Below, piece by piece: positions 6,961-8,226 of a stretch of 8,226 nt of DNA. Numbering within the stretch: position 1 is the first letter of the stretch; each line of letters opens with the position of its first letter. The notes under the pieces were generated by a model. That model did not search any database, was not told the DNA's origin, and worked only from the letters and a program-made list of their open reading frames with translations. Origin of the DNA: Bacteroidota bacterium (GTDB lineage Bacteria; Bacteroidota; Bacteroidia; Chitinophagales; Chitinophagaceae); the NCBI GenBank assembly GCA_028877045.1, contig JAGWPQ010000652.1, positions 1-8,226 of the forward strand, in the 5' to 3' direction. Made by a program: the position numbers and the translations under genes.

Positions 6961-8226
6961 TTAGAATGTTACAGTAATACCCATACTCACCACTCTTTCC
7001 AAAGGATAACTGGCTCCATTAATACCATAAGCCGAACCATGAGCATCAGTATTAGCATTTAATTCTGGATCGAAGTCTTTTAGATCGGGCGTATAGGTTA
7101 ATAAGTTGTACCCGCTTATATATACTCTTAAATTTTTAATGCCTGCACCTTGAAGATCTTTATTATTAACATTGTAGCCCAATTGCAAGGTTTTTAAACG
7201 AATATAATTGCTCTTATGCAGGAAATAGGTATTTGAATTGCCCCAATACCAGTTGTATCGGTCCATAGTTCTTGGAACATTGGCAGTTGTGTTAGTAGGT
7301 GTCCATCTGCCTTCGACAAAACTATTACGGTAATTGGTAAACTTTCCTCCATCTTCACTCAAATACTGTACAGCACCGGTAGCCCCTTGCAACAGTATAG
7401 CTATATCAAAGTTTTTATAGCTCAAATTAATATCACTACCAAAAGTAAAAGTGGGAATATTGTTTTTATAAATGCGCTTTTGGTCGTTTTGATCAATTAC
7501 TCCATCTTTATTCACATCTACAAATCTAATATCACCCGGCGCCGGTGTAGTGCCAATTTTATAAGTTAAATTATCGGCTGTAATTTCAGCTTGGTTATGA
7601 TAAATGCCATTGGCTTGGTAATAAAGTCCCGAACCCATAGGATGCCCTGTAGTTTGTTGCCATACAGGTATACCGGGAGTTTCACCCCATTGCAATACTT
7701 TATTTTTGGCATAGCTTCCATTTATTGATACCGAATATCCTAATTTATTGCGGGTAACATCTTTATAGGTAATTACAAAATCAACGCCCTGGTTTTGAGC
7801 TTTACCGTAGTTTACACTTGGCAAACTCAATCCTGCAGAAGCGGGTACAGTAGCATTTTGCGGCCATAAGATATTACTTCTTTTATAGTAAAAATAATCG
7901 GCTTCTAAGGTTAGTTTGTTGTGTAAAAAATTGGCGTTAAATCCTATATTGGCCTGGTTAGATACTTCCCAGGTGATATTAGGGTTGGCCACAACACTTG
8001 CATATAAAGTTTGCAACTCGGTTAGTACGTTATTGGAATTAACAACAAATGGGTAATAACCGTAGCTATAAGGATTTCCCAATAAATAAGAAGTCAAGTA
8101 TTGAAAATCTCCCACACGGTCGTTACCTGTTTGTCCCCATGAAGCACGCAGTTTAAAGTAATTAATAAATTTAATATTGTTTTTAAAAAAATTTTCATCC
8201 GAAGCTACCCAACCCGCCGAAATGCC
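6961..8226 (-). CDS. SusC-type TonB-dependent outer-membrane transporter, C-terminal part (cut by window edge)
   Basis: The frame is open from the right edge to a TAA at 6961-6963 and gives the last 421 residues; SusC proteins are usually about 1000 residues, so the signal peptide, carboxypeptidase-like domain, plug and first barrel strands lie outside the window. The visible part is outer-membrane beta-barrel. It opens with ISAGWVASDENFFKN and FKLRASWGQTGND, a signature stretch of SusC proteins. Next come alternating strands such as NQANIGFNANFLHNKLTLEA and a long extracellular loop with the calcium-binding-like DVNKDGVIDQNDQ, common at this place in the family. It ends GITVTF, with the terminal phenylalanine expected of outer-membrane barrels recognised by the Bam machinery. 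The GTG at 8115 is internal, not a start. With the lipoprotein 34 bp downstream it forms a SusCD uptake complex, energised by TonB-ExbBD, that imports oligosaccharides. Its substrate is not readable from the sequence alone. Confidence 0.96.
   Translation of the reverse strand, partial: GISAGWVASDENFFKNNIKFINYFKLRASWGQTGNDRVGDFQYLTSYLLGNPYSYGYYPFVVNSNNVLTELQTLYASVVANPNITWEVSNQANIGFNANFLHNKLTLEADYFYYKRSNILWPQNATVPASAGLSLPSVNYGKAQNQGVDFVITYKDVTRNKLGYSVSINGSYAKNKVLQWGETPGIPVWQQTTGHPMGSGLYYQANGIYHNQAEITADNLTYKIGTTPAPGDIRFVDVNKDGVIDQNDQKRIYKNNIPTFTFGSDINLSYKNFDIAILLQGATGAVQYLSEDGGKFTNYRNSFVEGRWTPTNTTANVPRTMDRYNWYWGNSNTYFLHKSNYIRLKTLQLGYNVNNKDLQGAGIKNLRVYISGYNLLTYTPDLKDFDPELNANTDAHGSAYGINGASYPLERVVSMGITVTF

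Noticed and set aside
8113..8115. GTG as the start of a short 384-residue transporter gene
   Set aside because: The frame continues upstream without a stop to the window edge and encodes conserved SusC sequence (LRASWGQTGND), so the GTG is an internal valine codon and the gene is simply cut by the edge.

Overview
The window comes from an AT-rich member of the Bacteroidota, most likely a Chitinophagaceae- or Sphingobacteria-like lineage. This rests on the SusC/SusD pair, signal peptides ending in A-Q or S-Q, a lipobox SusD, weak or absent Shine-Dalgarno sequences and possible TAnnTTTG-type promoter elements. All convincing genes lie on the minus strand, so transcription runs from the right end of the window to the left.

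In transcription order the layout is: (1) the C-terminal 421 residues of a SusC-type TonB-dependent outer-membrane transporter, cut by the right edge (8226-6961); (2) a complete SusD-type surface lipoprotein (6926-5010), 34 bp downstream; (3) a 168-bp spacer with a perfect 12-bp GAAA-loop hairpin, a 23-codon reading frame and a promoter-like element; (4) a complete secreted GH29 alpha-L-fucosidase (4841-3504); (5) a 91-bp spacer; (6) a complete secreted GH2 beta-galactosidase of the LacZ type (3412-296); (7) a 47-bp spacer and the first 82 codons of another exported protein, possibly a further glycosidase, cut by the left edge (248-1).

Together this is part of a polysaccharide utilisation locus. 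SusC/SusD would bind and import an oligosaccharide. The fucosidase would remove alpha-L-fucose and the beta-galactosidase would remove the exposed beta-galactose. The pair suits a glycan with fucosylated beta-galactosyl termini, such as xyloglucan side chains, arabinogalactan decorations or animal-type fucosylated glycans. The window does not decide between them.

The gene content is familiar. No new defence, mobile or RNA system is visible, and there are no tRNA or rRNA genes, CRISPR arrays or insertion sequences. The points most worth a second look are the strong hairpin between susD and the fucosidase with the small reading frame after it, an 18-bp tandem duplication inside susD, a 10-bp motif shared by the two glycosidase upstream regions, and the unidentified exported protein at the left edge.
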